Of a stretch of DNA of 64,000 bases, positions 1 to 9,694 are shown piece by piece. This DNA is from UTCHB3 sp964531325 (lineage in GTDB: Bacteria; Bacteroidota; Ignavibacteria; Ignavibacteriales; Ignavibacteriaceae). Made by a program: the position numbers and the translations under genes. Under the pieces are notes generated by a model, which saw only the letters and a program-made list of their open reading frames with translations, did not search any database and was not told the DNA's origin. The stretch is taken from the NCBI GenBank assembly GCA_964531325.1, contig CAZHCW010000009.1, positions 1 to 64,000 of the forward strand, in the 5' to 3' direction. Positions within the stretch are counted from its first letter, which is position 1, and the number at the start of each line of letters is the position of its first letter.

Positions 1-410
1 CATTAAGAGGTACAGCCCTTAACAGAAACATGAAAAATGATGTTGGTTCGATAACAACAATGAACAGGTCAGGAATAAACAACCTGATGAAGAGACACGG
101 TAACAAGTTCACAATAAAGAAGGAACCAAAACCGGTAGAAATAATCACAGAATATTCATTGTCTCAAAATTATCCAAACCCGTTTAACAGTTCGACAATA
201 ATTGAATATGCACTTCCAAAAAAGGGACTTGTATCAATAAAACTGTATGACATAACCGGAAGATTGGTAAAACAATTAGTGAATGAACAAAAACCATCAG
301 GACGGCAGAAAACAACTATAGAATCGGGCAACCTTGCAAGTGGAATCTATATCTATTCATTGAGAGTAAACGACATAAATATCAACAAAAAATTGGTGAT
401 TCTGAAATGA
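1..410 (+). CDS. C-terminal part of a T9SS-sorted secreted protein (5' end outside window)
   Basis: The reading frame is open to the left edge, so this is the 3' end of a longer gene; the ATG at 30 is probably internal. The last ~85 residues form a type A T9SS C-terminal sorting domain: 'NYPNPFN' at about residue 50 of the visible part, followed by 'YDITGRLVKQL' and a final 'SGIYIYSLRV...LVILK'. In this family the domain directs export across the outer membrane and is then cleaved. The enzymatic or adhesive part lies outside the window, so the function of the whole protein cannot be stated. The TGA stop overlaps the next ATG (ATGA at 407-410), so the two genes are probably co-translated. Confidence 0.85.
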   Translation, partial: LRGTALNRNMKNDVGSITTMNRSGINNLMKRHGNKFTIKKEPKPVEIITEYSLSQNYPNPFNSSTIIEYALPKKGLVSIKLYDITGRLVKQLVNEQKPSGRQKTTIESGNLASGIYIYSLRVNDININKKLVILK

Positions 411-2239
411 CAGTCACCAAACGAACGGGCCCGATATATCGATCTGCAATCTCTTGCAGGAAAGTCCCAACAAGGACATTCTTGTTCTCAATACTTTTGT
501 TTCTCATCTTAACCGTCTCCGGTTATTCTACAATTCGATATGTGAAAGCAGGAAATCCAACCCCGACTTTCCCTTATACCTCTTGGGCAACGGCTTCAGA
601 TAGCCTTCAGAAAGTGGTAAACATGTGTGAAAGCGGAGATACAATCATGATCGGAAATGGAATTTATCGCGAACTGATACGATCTGAAAGGAGAGATATA
701 ACCCTTTCATTTATTGGAATTGATGCTGATAGTTGTATTTTTGACCTTTCAGGATTTTCTCCCAATATGGAGTCAATATTCTTGTATGTTGAACATAGCA
801 TAAATGTCGAAAATCTGAATTTTACTACCACAACTCTGACAAACCGTCATTTTGGGATATTCTTTGGTTTTTCACCTTTCCCACAAAGTATATTTGTAAG
901 AAATTGTCGTTTTTCGAATCTTGATGAATGTATTAATATATTTAAAGGAAGCGGTGAGATAACCGATAATTACTTTTTTAATATTGGCAGAGCAGTGTTG
1001 AACACTGACCGACCTTCGGGAGAGTACTTGAATATTTTGAACAATACAATCATCGAATCTCAGGGAACAGCAATTGTTTGCCATTATGGGACAATTCGAA
1101 ATAATTGGATAATAATGAGGCAAGGCTCTGGGATCGCCGGAGGTGGAGGATTATTCATAAGCCAACAACAGATTTATAATAATTTTGTAACACAACTCAG
1201 TTCAGGGGCCTACCATTATGCGTTGCAAGGTGTTGAAGGAATAATAAGAAATAATGTGATACTACGAATGGGTGTTGGTATATGGCCCATCTGGTCAGAA
1301 ATTAAGAATAATGTGATAGCATACTGCGGAGAAGCTGCAATCCGATTTTCAATTCCGGCTCATGCACAAAACTGTGATATTAACTATAATTCCTTTTATC
1401 AGAATAAGAAGATTTCATACGATTCATCAATATTTAATCCCGACACGACCATATACTATTCATCAGACCCAATGTTTGAAAACCAGGATAGCAACAATTT
1501 TCTACTTCAGATGTTTTCACCTTTGATAGATGCCGGTGATCCAAACATCCTCGATGTTGACGGTTCAAGGAGTGATGTTGGCTTATATGGTGGCCCTTAT
1601 GGGCAGAGTTATGAATACAAAGATTTACCTCCAAAGAAACCAAAAGTAATATCAGCCACCAAACTTAAAAACAAAGTGAATTTCCAGTGGCGTGGAGGAA
1701 CTGAATCTGACTTTAACTCTTTTTCTCTTTACAGAAACAGAGACCCATTATTTAGCCCAAGTGATAACAACAAAATATATACAGGGATTGATACACTATT
1801 CACAGATTCACTCATTGACCCAACAGGCAGTTACAGTTATAAACTGACAGCAAAAGACAATCAAGGAAATGTCAGTAAACTTGATAGTGTAACGGTTGTG
1901 TTAACAAGTATTTCTGATAATGAAGAAAGCCCAACACCCGAAAGAATATATCTTTATCAAAACTACCCAAACCCGTTTAATCCTTCAACAAAGATCAAAT
2001 TCTCACTTACAGAGGAATCAGAAGTAATCCTACGGGTATATAATGTTAATGGTGAATTGGTTACAATGCTTCAAAACGGGTGGCTCCCTGCAGGAGAGTA
2101 TGAGAGAGAATTTTCTCCGGCAACAATCGGAACGATAAAAGACATAGCATCAGGAGTTTATTTTTACAATTTGTTGGTCAGGGACAAAAATTTAATACCA
2201 TTATTTGTCAAAACCGAAAAAATGATGTTTTTGAAATAA
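407..2239 (+). CDS. Secreted right-handed beta-helix-type protein with T9SS sorting domain
   Basis: A 610-residue protein. A hydrophobic stretch at residues 25-40 behind a basic N-terminus looks like a Sec signal peptide. Residues ~50-400 are rich in short repeats of the kind 'NNTII', 'RNNVILRMG', 'IKNNVIAYCG', typical of parallel beta-helix (pectate-lyase-like or periplasmic copper-binding-like) folds, ending in an 'LIDAGDPN' motif often seen in such proteins. A fibronectin III-like segment follows (~410-500), then a T9SS type A sorting domain with 'NYPNPFNPSTKIKF' near residue 524. I infer an exported, cell-surface or released protein, possibly carbohydrate-binding; no catalytic residues can be named. 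Translation is coupled to the upstream gene by an ATGA overlap. Confidence 0.85.
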   Translation: MTVTKRTGPIYRSAISCRKVPTRTFLFSILLFLILTVSGYSTIRYVKAGNPTPTFPYTSWATASDSLQKVVNMCESGDTIMIGNGIYRELIRSERRDITLSFIGIDADSCIFDLSGFSPNMESIFLYVEHSINVENLNFTTTTLTNRHFGIFFGFSPFPQSIFVRNCRFSNLDECINIFKGSGEITDNYFFNIGRAVLNTDRPSGEYLNILNNTIIESQGTAIVCHYGTIRNNWIIMRQGSGIAGGGGLFISQQQIYNNFVTQLSSGAYHYALQGVEGIIRNNVILRMGVGIWPIWSEIKNNVIAYCGEAAIRFSIPAHAQNCDINYNSFYQNKKISYDSSIFNPDTTIYYSSDPMFENQDSNNFLLQMFSPLIDAGDPNILDVDGSRSDVGLYGGPYGQSYEYKDLPPKKPKVISATKLKNKVNFQWRGGTESDFNSFSLYRNRDPLFSPSDNNKIYTGIDTLFTDSLIDPTGSYSYKLTAKDNQGNVSKLDSVTVVLTSISDNEESPTPERIYLYQNYPNPFNPSTKIKFSLTEESEVILRVYNVNGELVTMLQNGWLPAGEYEREFSPATIGTIKDIASGVYFYNLLVRDKNLIPLFVKTEKMMFLK

Positions 2240-2538
2240 AATTGACCATTTTCATGGAGTTGAAACACTATACTAACGGTTTAAATTTCTGTAAATAATC
2301 TACCAATAGCCTCCGAATTCATTCGCGAATCTCTCGATAAATTTGATTCATTGTTGCGAAAGCCAATCCAATAGTCCCGATTCTTTGGAAAATTCATTCG
2401 GAGCAAAACTCCAAAAACCTCAAGCAGGAATATTCTCTAAAGACAACTGTTTGCTTTTATTCTTTTACTTCCAGATATTTAGATTTTCTCCCCATAAATT
2501 AACCCTTTACTATTTGCCACTCATTTTTCCTAGCGACA

Positions 2539-2566
2539 TTGACATGATACAATTAATTACTATAGA
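2539..2566 (+). promoter_or_regulatory. Possible promoter of the hybrid kinase/CheR/CheB operon
   Basis: TTGACA at 2539-2544 and TATAGA at 2561-2566 with a 16-nt spacer, about 80 nt upstream of the kinase start at 2654. The rest of the 2240-2653 gap contains only a 10-bp palindrome ATTCGCGAAT (2321-2330) and an unconvincing 86-codon reading frame that overlaps this promoter. Confidence 0.45.
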
Positions 2567-2653
2567 CTACTTTAACAGAAAATTGTTGTTGGTTATAAGT
2601 TGAATTATGATTATTATTCAAAACCTTTTATTTCTCTTTAGCCCGAATTAAAA

Positions 2654-5600
2654 ATGAAGTTTCGTGATTTTAAGATTGGTACCCGACTCGTCGCAGGATT
2701 CTCTATCATTATGATACTGATCCTCTTCATTTTGCTTTTTGCACTTAAAAATATTCAAATCCTCTCCGATCAGACAACACGCCTTTATAAACATCCTTTT
2801 ACAGTCTCAAATACAGTAAGAGAAATCGATGCAAAATCGATTGCAATGAGGGAAAAAATCTATCTTATGATGATATACCCTGATAGAATCGATTCTCTTT
2901 CGAAGGTTATTGATTCCCTTGACTTCAAAGTTATCGAAGGATTTGATATCCTCAAAGAGAGATTCCTCGGTAAAAAAGAAGATGTGCAACAGGTTAGAAT
3001 TGCCTTCGAAGCATTAAGACAATCGAGAAATGAGATTGTTGCTGATTTAAGAGAAAGGGATTACGAAAAAGCCAAAACCCATATTATAAAAAGAACAGAA
3101 ACAGTTGCTCATTTTGATCGTGAATTGAGGGATATTGTCGAGTTTTCTACAAAAAAAGGTGAGCTTTTTTATGAGGAGGCAGTTGAAATTGACCGAAGGA
3201 CAGTTCAAAATACAATAATAGCCTTTTTTGCCATCATTGTTCTGAGTGGACTGACAGGCTACTGGATTACTCGAAGCATCAGAAATCCCCTGGTAACAAT
3301 TACCGAAGGGGTGGAAAAGATTGAATCTGGTGATTATAATTCAAAAATTCAGGTCGATTCCAAAGACGAAGCCGGAACTCTCGCAGTAGCAATTAACAAA
3401 ATGGCAAGGTCACTCGGTGACCTGAACAAAACCATTAGTGAGAGAGATTGGATAAAAACCGGATTTAATGAACTCAATTTTGTACTTAGGGGTGAGCTGG
3501 ATGTAAAAGAACTCGCTAATAATGTGGTCGAATTTTACATTCAATACTTCGGCGCAACTGTTGGAACATTTTATGTGATGAATCCTCAGGGAACACGACT
3601 TCAACTTACCGGTGGATATGCCGTTGGTAATGATGGATTGACGAAAGATTCCTACGCACTTAAAGAGGGACTTGTTGGTGAGTGTGCAAACTCAGGAAAA
3701 GCAATTATTCTTGAACAACTTCCGGAAAATTATTTTTACATCTCCTCCTCAACCGGGTCAACTTTACCTGCAAATGTGGTGGTGAGTCCAATCTTCGAGG
3801 ATAATAGAGTAATCGGAGTGATCGAACTTGGTTCGTTAATTCCTTTTTCAACTTCTCAACTGGAACTCCTGAAGTTGACATCTGAGAGCATTGGAATTGC
3901 GGTTGAATCTGCCAGGTCCCGCTCCGCACTGAAAGACCTTTTGATTCAGACCCAGGAAATGGCGGAAGAATTACAAGTGCAACAGGAAGAACTACGGGCT
4001 TCAAACGAAAAACTTGAAGCACAACAAGAGGAATTGAGAGCTGCAAACGAGGAACTTGAAGAACAATCTGAAAAACTGCAAAAATCGGAAAAACAACTCA
4101 AGACTCAGCAGGAAGAACTTCAAGTAACCAATGAAGAACTGGAAGAAAAAAACGATTCCCTTCAAAGACAAAAAGCCACTCTTCAAAAGGCCAGAGAAGA
4201 ACTTGAAATTCAAACCGAAGAACTTGCCATAGCAAGTAAATATAAGTCAGAATTTTTGGCGAATATGTCACACGAACTGAGAACCCCTTTGAACAGCCTC
4301 TTGATTCTCTCAAAAATGCTCGCCGATAATAAAAAGGGAAATCTTAACAAAGATCAGGTGGAATCCGCAGAGGTTATTTATAGAAGTGGATCAGACCTGT
4401 TGCTCCTGATAAATGAGATTCTTGACCTGTCAAAAATTGAGGCGGGTAAAATGGATATTCATTCAGGTCCACTCGATTTGAACCAACTTCATAAAAAACT
4501 CAGATCAGATTTTATCCATTCGGCTGAACAAAAAGGGATTGAACTGGAATTTATAATGGGAGAAAATGCCCCTGCGTTAATAGAATCGGACCTTTTAAGA
4601 GTTGAACAAATAGTTAAAAATCTGATATCAAATGCGATAAAATTTACAAGAACCGGTAAAGTTACGGTTGAAACAGGAACTCCGGCAAGTAATGTGAATC
4701 TGGTTCGAAGCGGGTTAAATAATGCCGAAAGTATTTATATTTCTGTAACCGATACAGGAATCGGGATACCTCCTGAAAAACAAAAATTGATCTTTCAGGC
4801 ATTCCAGCAAGCAGATGGCAGCACTGCGAGAGAATTTGGAGGTACCGGACTGGGACTTTCCATCTCCAAAGAACTGGCACATCTTCTCGGCGGTGAAATT
4901 CAAGTTCAGAGTCAGTCAGGGGTTGGTTCAACTTTTACTCTTTATCTGCCTCTCGTGTGGCACCCTGACCATGGTAAAACCCCATCACTCGAAACACTCG
5001 ACCACTTGCCACAAACTCTACCTCCTCCATTAACTTCGACCTCACAACCCGTGGAATCACAACCAAAATCAATTAATGATGACAGGAGTTCGATAAAACC
5101 GGAAGATAAATCGATACTTATTATTGAAGATGACGCCACTTTTGCCAAACTGCTTTATAATGAGTGCAGAGAAAAGAATTTTAAGGGACTTATAGCCCTT
5201 ACCGGTGGTGAAGGGCTACAACTTGCACGAAAATATTCACCTGCTGCCATTTTACTCGATCTTGGTCTTCCGGATATGAACGGAATTGATGTCCTCGATT
5301 TCCTTAAAGCTGACTCGAATACGCGACACATCCCTGTACATATAGTAAGTGCTGAGTCGATTTCTATGGATGCTTACAAACATGGTGCCGTAGGTTTTCT
5401 TACAAAACCCGCCCAAAGAGAAGAAATTGAAGAAGCATTATCCCGATTGGAGAATTTTTCTACAGAGAAAATTAAAGACCTCTTGATTGTAGAAGACGAT
5501 AAAAATCTTAGACTAAGTATCTCAAAACTTATAGATGGACCCGATGTTAAAATCACAACAGTGGCTACCGGGGAGGATGCACTTTTTGCCGTGAAGGAAA

Positions 5601-6274
5601 CACCATTCGATTGTATTATCCTCGATATCGGACTGCCCGATATGTCGGGTTTTCAACTCCTTAAATCAATTTCCGGGATTGGATCGAATATTCCACCGGT
5701 AATCGTTTACACAGGAAGAGAACTGAGCAAACAAGAGGATGCCGAATTAAGAAATTATGCTGATTCAATCATCATTAAAGGCGTAAGATCTGAAGAAAGA
5801 CTGCTTGACGAAACATCACTTTTCCTCCATCGCCTTGTTACAAAAATGCCTGAAAATAAAAGAAGGATGATAATCGACCTTCACGAAACTGACAACCTCT
5901 TCATAAATAAAAAAATTCTGATTGTCGATGATGATATGAGGAATGTCTTTGCATTATCGAAAATACTCTCTGATAAAGGAATGAAACTATTTAAAGCAGA
6001 AGATGGCAAAAAAGCACTTGAGATACTGAACTCTCAAACTGACATCGACCTCGTGATCATGGATATAATGATGCCTGTGATGGATGGATACGAAACCATG
6101 AGACAAATTAGAAAGATGGAACAATTTGACAAACTGCCGATTATTGCGATTACTGCCAAAGCCATGAGAAAAGATTATGAGGACTGTATTGCAGCCGGTG
6201 CAAGCGATTATCTCCCCAAGCCTGTTGATGTACATCGACTTCTTTCTGTTATGCGAGTATGGCTATATAGATGA
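2654..6274 (+). CDS. Membrane hybrid sensor histidine kinase (4HB-HAMP-GAF-coil-HisKA-HATPase-3xREC)
   Basis: A 1206-residue hybrid kinase. TM1 is at ~12-31 and TM2 at ~188-206, flanking an extracytoplasmic helical domain like the four-helix-bundle sensors of chemoreceptors. HAMP follows (~207-260), then GAF (~275-420), then a long coiled coil (~430-525) built on repeated 'QEELRAxNEELEEQ' heptads. HisKA has the H-box 'MSHELRTP' with phospho-acceptor His540; the HATPase domain shows 'NLISNAIKFT', 'DTGIGIP' and 'GGTGLGLSI'. Three receiver domains carry acceptor Asp869, Asp991 and Asp1137. It probably runs an internal phosphorelay; the final output is not visible. CheR and CheB follow directly and may modify this chemoreceptor-like protein (inference). 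Confidence 0.93.
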   Translation: MKFRDFKIGTRLVAGFSIIMILILFILLFALKNIQILSDQTTRLYKHPFTVSNTVREIDAKSIAMREKIYLMMIYPDRIDSLSKVIDSLDFKVIEGFDILKERFLGKKEDVQQVRIAFEALRQSRNEIVADLRERDYEKAKTHIIKRTETVAHFDRELRDIVEFSTKKGELFYEEAVEIDRRTVQNTIIAFFAIIVLSGLTGYWITRSIRNPLVTITEGVEKIESGDYNSKIQVDSKDEAGTLAVAINKMARSLGDLNKTISERDWIKTGFNELNFVLRGELDVKELANNVVEFYIQYFGATVGTFYVMNPQGTRLQLTGGYAVGNDGLTKDSYALKEGLVGECANSGKAIILEQLPENYFYISSSTGSTLPANVVVSPIFEDNRVIGVIELGSLIPFSTSQLELLKLTSESIGIAVESARSRSALKDLLIQTQEMAEELQVQQEELRASNEKLEAQQEELRAANEELEEQSEKLQKSEKQLKTQQEELQVTNEELEEKNDSLQRQKATLQKAREELEIQTEELAIASKYKSEFLANMSHELRTPLNSLLILSKMLADNKKGNLNKDQVESAEVIYRSGSDLLLLINEILDLSKIEAGKMDIHSGPLDLNQLHKKLRSDFIHSAEQKGIELEFIMGENAPALIESDLLRVEQIVKNLISNAIKFTRTGKVTVETGTPASNVNLVRSGLNNAESIYISVTDTGIGIPPEKQKLIFQAFQQADGSTAREFGGTGLGLSISKELAHLLGGEIQVQSQSGVGSTFTLYLPLVWHPDHGKTPSLETLDHLPQTLPPPLTSTSQPVESQPKSINDDRSSIKPEDKSILIIEDDATFAKLLYNECREKNFKGLIALTGGEGLQLARKYSPAAILLDLGLPDMNGIDVLDFLKADSNTRHIPVHIVSAESISMDAYKHGAVGFLTKPAQREEIEEALSRLENFSTEKIKDLLIVEDDKNLRLSISKLIDGPDVKITTVATGEDALFAVKETPFDCIILDIGLPDMSGFQLLKSISGIGSNIPPVIVYTGRELSKQEDAELRNYADSIIIKGVRSEERLLDETSLFLHRLVTKMPENKRRMIIDLHETDNLFINKKILIVDDDMRNVFALSKILSDKGMKLFKAEDGKKALEILNSQTDIDLVIMDIMMPVMDGYETMRQIRKMEQFDKLPIIAITAKAMRKDYEDCIAAGASDYLPKPVDVHRLLSVMRVWLYR

Positions 6275-6298
6275 TTATTTTAACATTACGAGACAACG

Positions 6299-7132
6299 AT
6301 GACACAGACAGAGATTGAAGAGATAGAACTCCAACTTCTGCTCGACAGTGTCCATAAACGCTATGGATACGATTTTCGTGACTATGCCCGCGCCTCGTTG
6401 ATGAGAAGAGCAAAATTGGTTGCTGCTGCAACCGGATTTAAAAACATTTCCGACCTGATTCCTGCATTATTGCATGACAGGAGTTATTTCCTGAACATGT
6501 TACATCACTTCTCGATTACTGTAACCGAAATGTTTCGTGATCCACAAGTTTACTTAAAACTAAGAGAAACTGTTTTTCCATACCTCGAAACACATCCTTA
6601 TATCAAAATCTGGCATGCTGGCTGTGCCACAGGCGAAGAAGTTTATTCTCTGGCTATACTCCTGAAAGAGGCAGGAATTTATGACAGATGTACAATTTTT
6701 GCGACCGACTTCAACGACTCAGCTCTCGAAGTGGCAAAAGAAGCGATTTACAAAATCGAGAATATGAAACAATGCCTCACTTCCTACAGAAACGCAGGCG
6801 GGATTAACTCCTTCTCTGAATATTATACCGCAGATTCAGATTCGATTGTTCTTAACAAAGAATTGAGAAAAAACATCACTTTTGCCAACCATAATCTTGT
6901 GCTTGACAGCGTTTTTGGCGAAATGCACCTGATCCTTTGTAGAAATGTCCTTATCTATTTTAACAAAACTCTTCAGAACAAAACCCTGGAACTCTTCAGG
7001 GAAAGTCTGGTCTCGGGTGGTTTTCTTTGCATCGGCACAAAAGAGTCAATTAATTTTAGCTCAGTGATTGATGATTTTCAGGCGATATCTGAAAAAGAAA
7101 AAATCTACAGAAAAAAGTATGGTGCCCGATGA
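6299..7132 (+). CDS. cheR: CheR-type protein-glutamate methyltransferase
   Basis: A 277-residue SAM-dependent methyltransferase of the CheR family. The N-terminal helical domain (~1-85) is followed by the SAM-binding motif 'HAGCATGEEVYSL' (~115-127), 'FATDFNDSALEVAK' and the CheR signature 'LILCRNVLIYF' near residue 225. The family methylates glutamates in receptor signalling coils. There is no methyl-accepting chemotaxis receptor, cheA or cheW in view, so the substrate may be the hybrid kinase encoded 24 nt upstream. The 3' end overlaps cheB by 4 nt (ATGA at 7129-7132), so the pair is translationally coupled. Length fits a plain CheR without TPR or PAS additions. Confidence 0.93.
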   Translation: MTQTEIEEIELQLLLDSVHKRYGYDFRDYARASLMRRAKLVAAATGFKNISDLIPALLHDRSYFLNMLHHFSITVTEMFRDPQVYLKLRETVFPYLETHPYIKIWHAGCATGEEVYSLAILLKEAGIYDRCTIFATDFNDSALEVAKEAIYKIENMKQCLTSYRNAGGINSFSEYYTADSDSIVLNKELRKNITFANHNLVLDSVFGEMHLILCRNVLIYFNKTLQNKTLELFRESLVSGGFLCIGTKESINFSSVIDDFQAISEKEKIYRKKYGAR

Positions 7133-7725
7133 ATGATGGTTTTCCGGTAGTGAACTCCGTGGAGGCGATTGTGCTTGGTGCATCAGCCGGCGGGTTGAAC
7201 GCAATGATTGGTCTTTTTTCGAAGTTGCCTGCCGATCTCCCGGTGCCAATATTGGTGGTTCAACATACACGCCCCGATGAGGATAGCCAGCTTCCTGAAT
7301 TGATTGGTAATAATACCGCTTTATCTGTCTCTGAAGCAGAGGATAAAACAGAAATAAAACCGGGTAATATTTATATTGCACCTTCAAATTATCACCTGCT
7401 GGTTGAGGATAAACAATCAGTAGCTCTGTCTAATGAAGAACGCGTAAATTATTCAAGACCATCGATCGATCTTCTTTTCGAGAGTGCTGTAAGGGTTTAT
7501 CAATCAAAATTAGTCGGAATAATTCTTACCGGGGCAAATAATGATGGCTCCAGAGGGCTTTCCATGATAGCAAATGCCGGTGGAATCACAGTTGCACAAT
7601 CACCTGAAACCGCTGAGTTTAAGGTGATGCCACAAGCCGCAATAAATACCGGTAATGTCAAATTTGTATTGGATCTTGACGGTATGGCGGAATTTATTAA
7701 AGAAATAACTTTTACGAAAATTTAA
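7129..7725 (+). CDS. cheB: CheB-type methylesterase without receiver domain
   Basis: A 198-residue protein that is only the CheB catalytic domain; the usual N-terminal receiver domain is missing. The catalytic triad is visible: Ser19 in 'LGASAGG', His46 in 'VVQHTRP' and Asp139 in 'ILTGANNDGSRG'. CheB enzymes remove methyl esters (and deamidate glutamines) on receptor coils, opposing CheR. Without its own receiver domain the activity must be controlled otherwise, perhaps through one of the five receiver domains of the two hybrid kinases encoded on either side (inference). Overlaps cheR by 4 nt. Confidence 0.93.
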   Translation: MNDGFPVVNSVEAIVLGASAGGLNAMIGLFSKLPADLPVPILVVQHTRPDEDSQLPELIGNNTALSVSEAEDKTEIKPGNIYIAPSNYHLLVEDKQSVALSNEERVNYSRPSIDLLFESAVRVYQSKLVGIILTGANNDGSRGLSMIANAGGITVAQSPETAEFKVMPQAAINTGNVKFVLDLDGMAEFIKEITFTKI

Positions 7726-7756
7726 CACATGCGTTTTAACTTCAAGGATTAAGTAG

Positions 7757-9694
7757 ATGCGTAAACAGAAGATATTGATTGTCGATGACATTGATGCAAA
7801 TCTCATCTCACTTGAAAAAGTTCTACTGGAGCTCGAGGCAACAATCATTAGAGCAAGAAGTGGAAACGAAGCTCTGATTGCAATTCTTAATCACGATTTC
7901 GCCATGGCGATAGTTGATGTGCAAATGCCCGAAATGGATGGTTATGAACTTGTTGAGTTGATAAGAAGCGAAGGCAGAACAAAAGACCTGCCGGTTATTT
8001 TCCTCTCTGCTGTTTACTCTGATGAGTATCATGTATTTAAGGGGTATGAGTCGGGGGCTGTCGATTTTGTAACAAAACCCTACAATCCATATTACCTTCT
8101 TAGCAAAGTAAAAGTATTCCTCGATATAGATCAACAAAAATTCACTCTTCTTGAAACTATTGAACTCGAAAAATCCAGAAATTATTTAGAGAGTATTTTT
8201 CGTTCGATCAACGATTCACTCATTGTACTCGACCTCGATGGAAATATCACCAAGGTGAACGAAACTGCCTGTAATGTCCTGCAGTTCACTGAAGACGAAT
8301 TAAAAGGAATGTCAATAAATAATTTTTTCGATCAGGATTTCCTCACAAAATGGATGGAAAATTTGGGTGTTGCAGATAACAACACTTTCCCAAAAACAGA
8401 AGCCAGAATGAAAAAGCGGAGTGGTGAAAGTTTTCCTGTTTTGGCATCCGGATCACTTTTCAGAAATATTGAAGGTGAAGTGATGGGTTCCGTTATGGTA
8501 CTTATCGACATATCTGACAGAATCACCCACGAAAAAGCTGTACTCGCGGCAAAAGAAAGAGCAGAAGAGTCGAGCCGCCTCACTTCAAATTTCCTCTCCA
8601 ATATGAGCCATGAACTCCGCACTCCACTAATGGGAATTGTTGGGTATGCCGACCTCTTAAGGGCTGAAAAGTTAACTGAAGAACAAATTGATCTTGTTGA
8701 AAACATTTATAACTCAAGCAACAGGTTGAGCCATACTTTAAATTCGATCCTTGATTTTTCAAAACTTGAAAGTAATGAATCACTAATTGGTCTTAAAACT
8801 GCAAATCTTGAGACGATTCTGCAAAAGATTATCGTGTTTTATAAAGAATTGGCTGAAGAAAAAAAGTTGGAATTTTCATTTATTTCGAATTGTCAAATTC
8901 CTTATGCGTTGATTAATGAGAAACTTTTTAAGGGAATAATTAATCACCTCCTCGACAATGCTATCAAATTTACTGTAAGAGGCTCAATTAAACTTGAAAT
9001 TTTGAACAGCAAAACAGAAGATGAAGATTTTGTAACCGTTGCTCTCTCTGATACCGGTATCGGAATAATGGAAAAAGACCTCGCCATTATTTGGAATGAG
9101 TTCAGACAGGCAAGTGAAGGGATGAATAGAAAATTTCAGGGATCGGGACTTGGACTTACTCTAGCAAAAAAATTCACAATGTTGATGAATGGGAAGATAT
9201 TCGCGAGCAGTTCATTTGGTAAAGGTTCAGTTTTTACGGTGCAATTTCCTGTTGCCAATCCCGTACCCTCGCTGGAAAACAAACGGGAAACCACAACATC
9301 ATTGTCTGCTACCCCGTTTCAAAAAGAGTTTCTTCAAATCCTCTATGTTGAAGATGAAGTGATGAACCAACAACTTATTTCGATGTTTCTAAGAAATATC
9401 TGTATTACTGATGTTGCTTCCACAGGGGAAGAGGCAATTGAAATGGCTAAAAAGAAGAGATATGATTGTTTTCTAATGGATGTGAATCTGGGTCCGGGGA
9501 TGAACGGAATTGAAGCTACACAAAGATTGCGAAATATGATTGAATATGCCAACACCCCTGTGATTGCGGTTACAGCCCTTGCACTTGATGGTGATAAGGA
9601 ATCACTTCTTCGACAAGGGTGTTCACATTATCTGGCGAAACCGTTTAAAAAAAGTGACCTTATTGAATTGATAAAATCGATTTTTTCACTCTGA
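7757..9694 (+). CDS. Soluble hybrid histidine kinase, REC-PAS-HisKA-HATPase-REC
   Basis: A 645-residue cytoplasmic protein with no membrane segment. The N-terminal receiver has acceptor Asp54 ('IVDVQMPEMDG'). A PAS domain follows (~140-265), then HisKA with 'NMSHELRTPLMG' (phospho-acceptor His285), HATPase with 'HLLDNAIKFT', 'DTGIGI' and 'GSGLGLTLA', and a C-terminal receiver with Asp575. A kinase carrying an input receiver is the expected partner for a phosphorelay from the upstream membrane hybrid kinase. It lies 31 nt after cheB in the same direction and so likely belongs to that operon. Its last 9 nt overlap the convergent CNNM gene. Confidence 0.92.
   Translation: MRKQKILIVDDIDANLISLEKVLLELEATIIRARSGNEALIAILNHDFAMAIVDVQMPEMDGYELVELIRSEGRTKDLPVIFLSAVYSDEYHVFKGYESGAVDFVTKPYNPYYLLSKVKVFLDIDQQKFTLLETIELEKSRNYLESIFRSINDSLIVLDLDGNITKVNETACNVLQFTEDELKGMSINNFFDQDFLTKWMENLGVADNNTFPKTEARMKKRSGESFPVLASGSLFRNIEGEVMGSVMVLIDISDRITHEKAVLAAKERAEESSRLTSNFLSNMSHELRTPLMGIVGYADLLRAEKLTEEQIDLVENIYNSSNRLSHTLNSILDFSKLESNESLIGLKTANLETILQKIIVFYKELAEEKKLEFSFISNCQIPYALINEKLFKGIINHLLDNAIKFTVRGSIKLEILNSKTEDEDFVTVALSDTGIGIMEKDLAIIWNEFRQASEGMNRKFQGSGLGLTLAKKFTMLMNGKIFASSSFGKGSVFTVQFPVANPVPSLENKRETTTSLSATPFQKEFLQILYVEDEVMNQQLISMFLRNICITDVASTGEEAIEMAKKKRYDCFLMDVNLGPGMNGIEATQRLRNMIEYANTPVIAVTALALDGDKESLLRQGCSHYLAKPFKKSDLIELIKSIFSL

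Noticed and set aside
2343..2603. 86-codon reading frame in the gap before the hybrid kinase
   Set aside because: No recognisable family, no ribosome-binding site, low-complexity composition, and it overlaps the likely promoter at 2539-2566.
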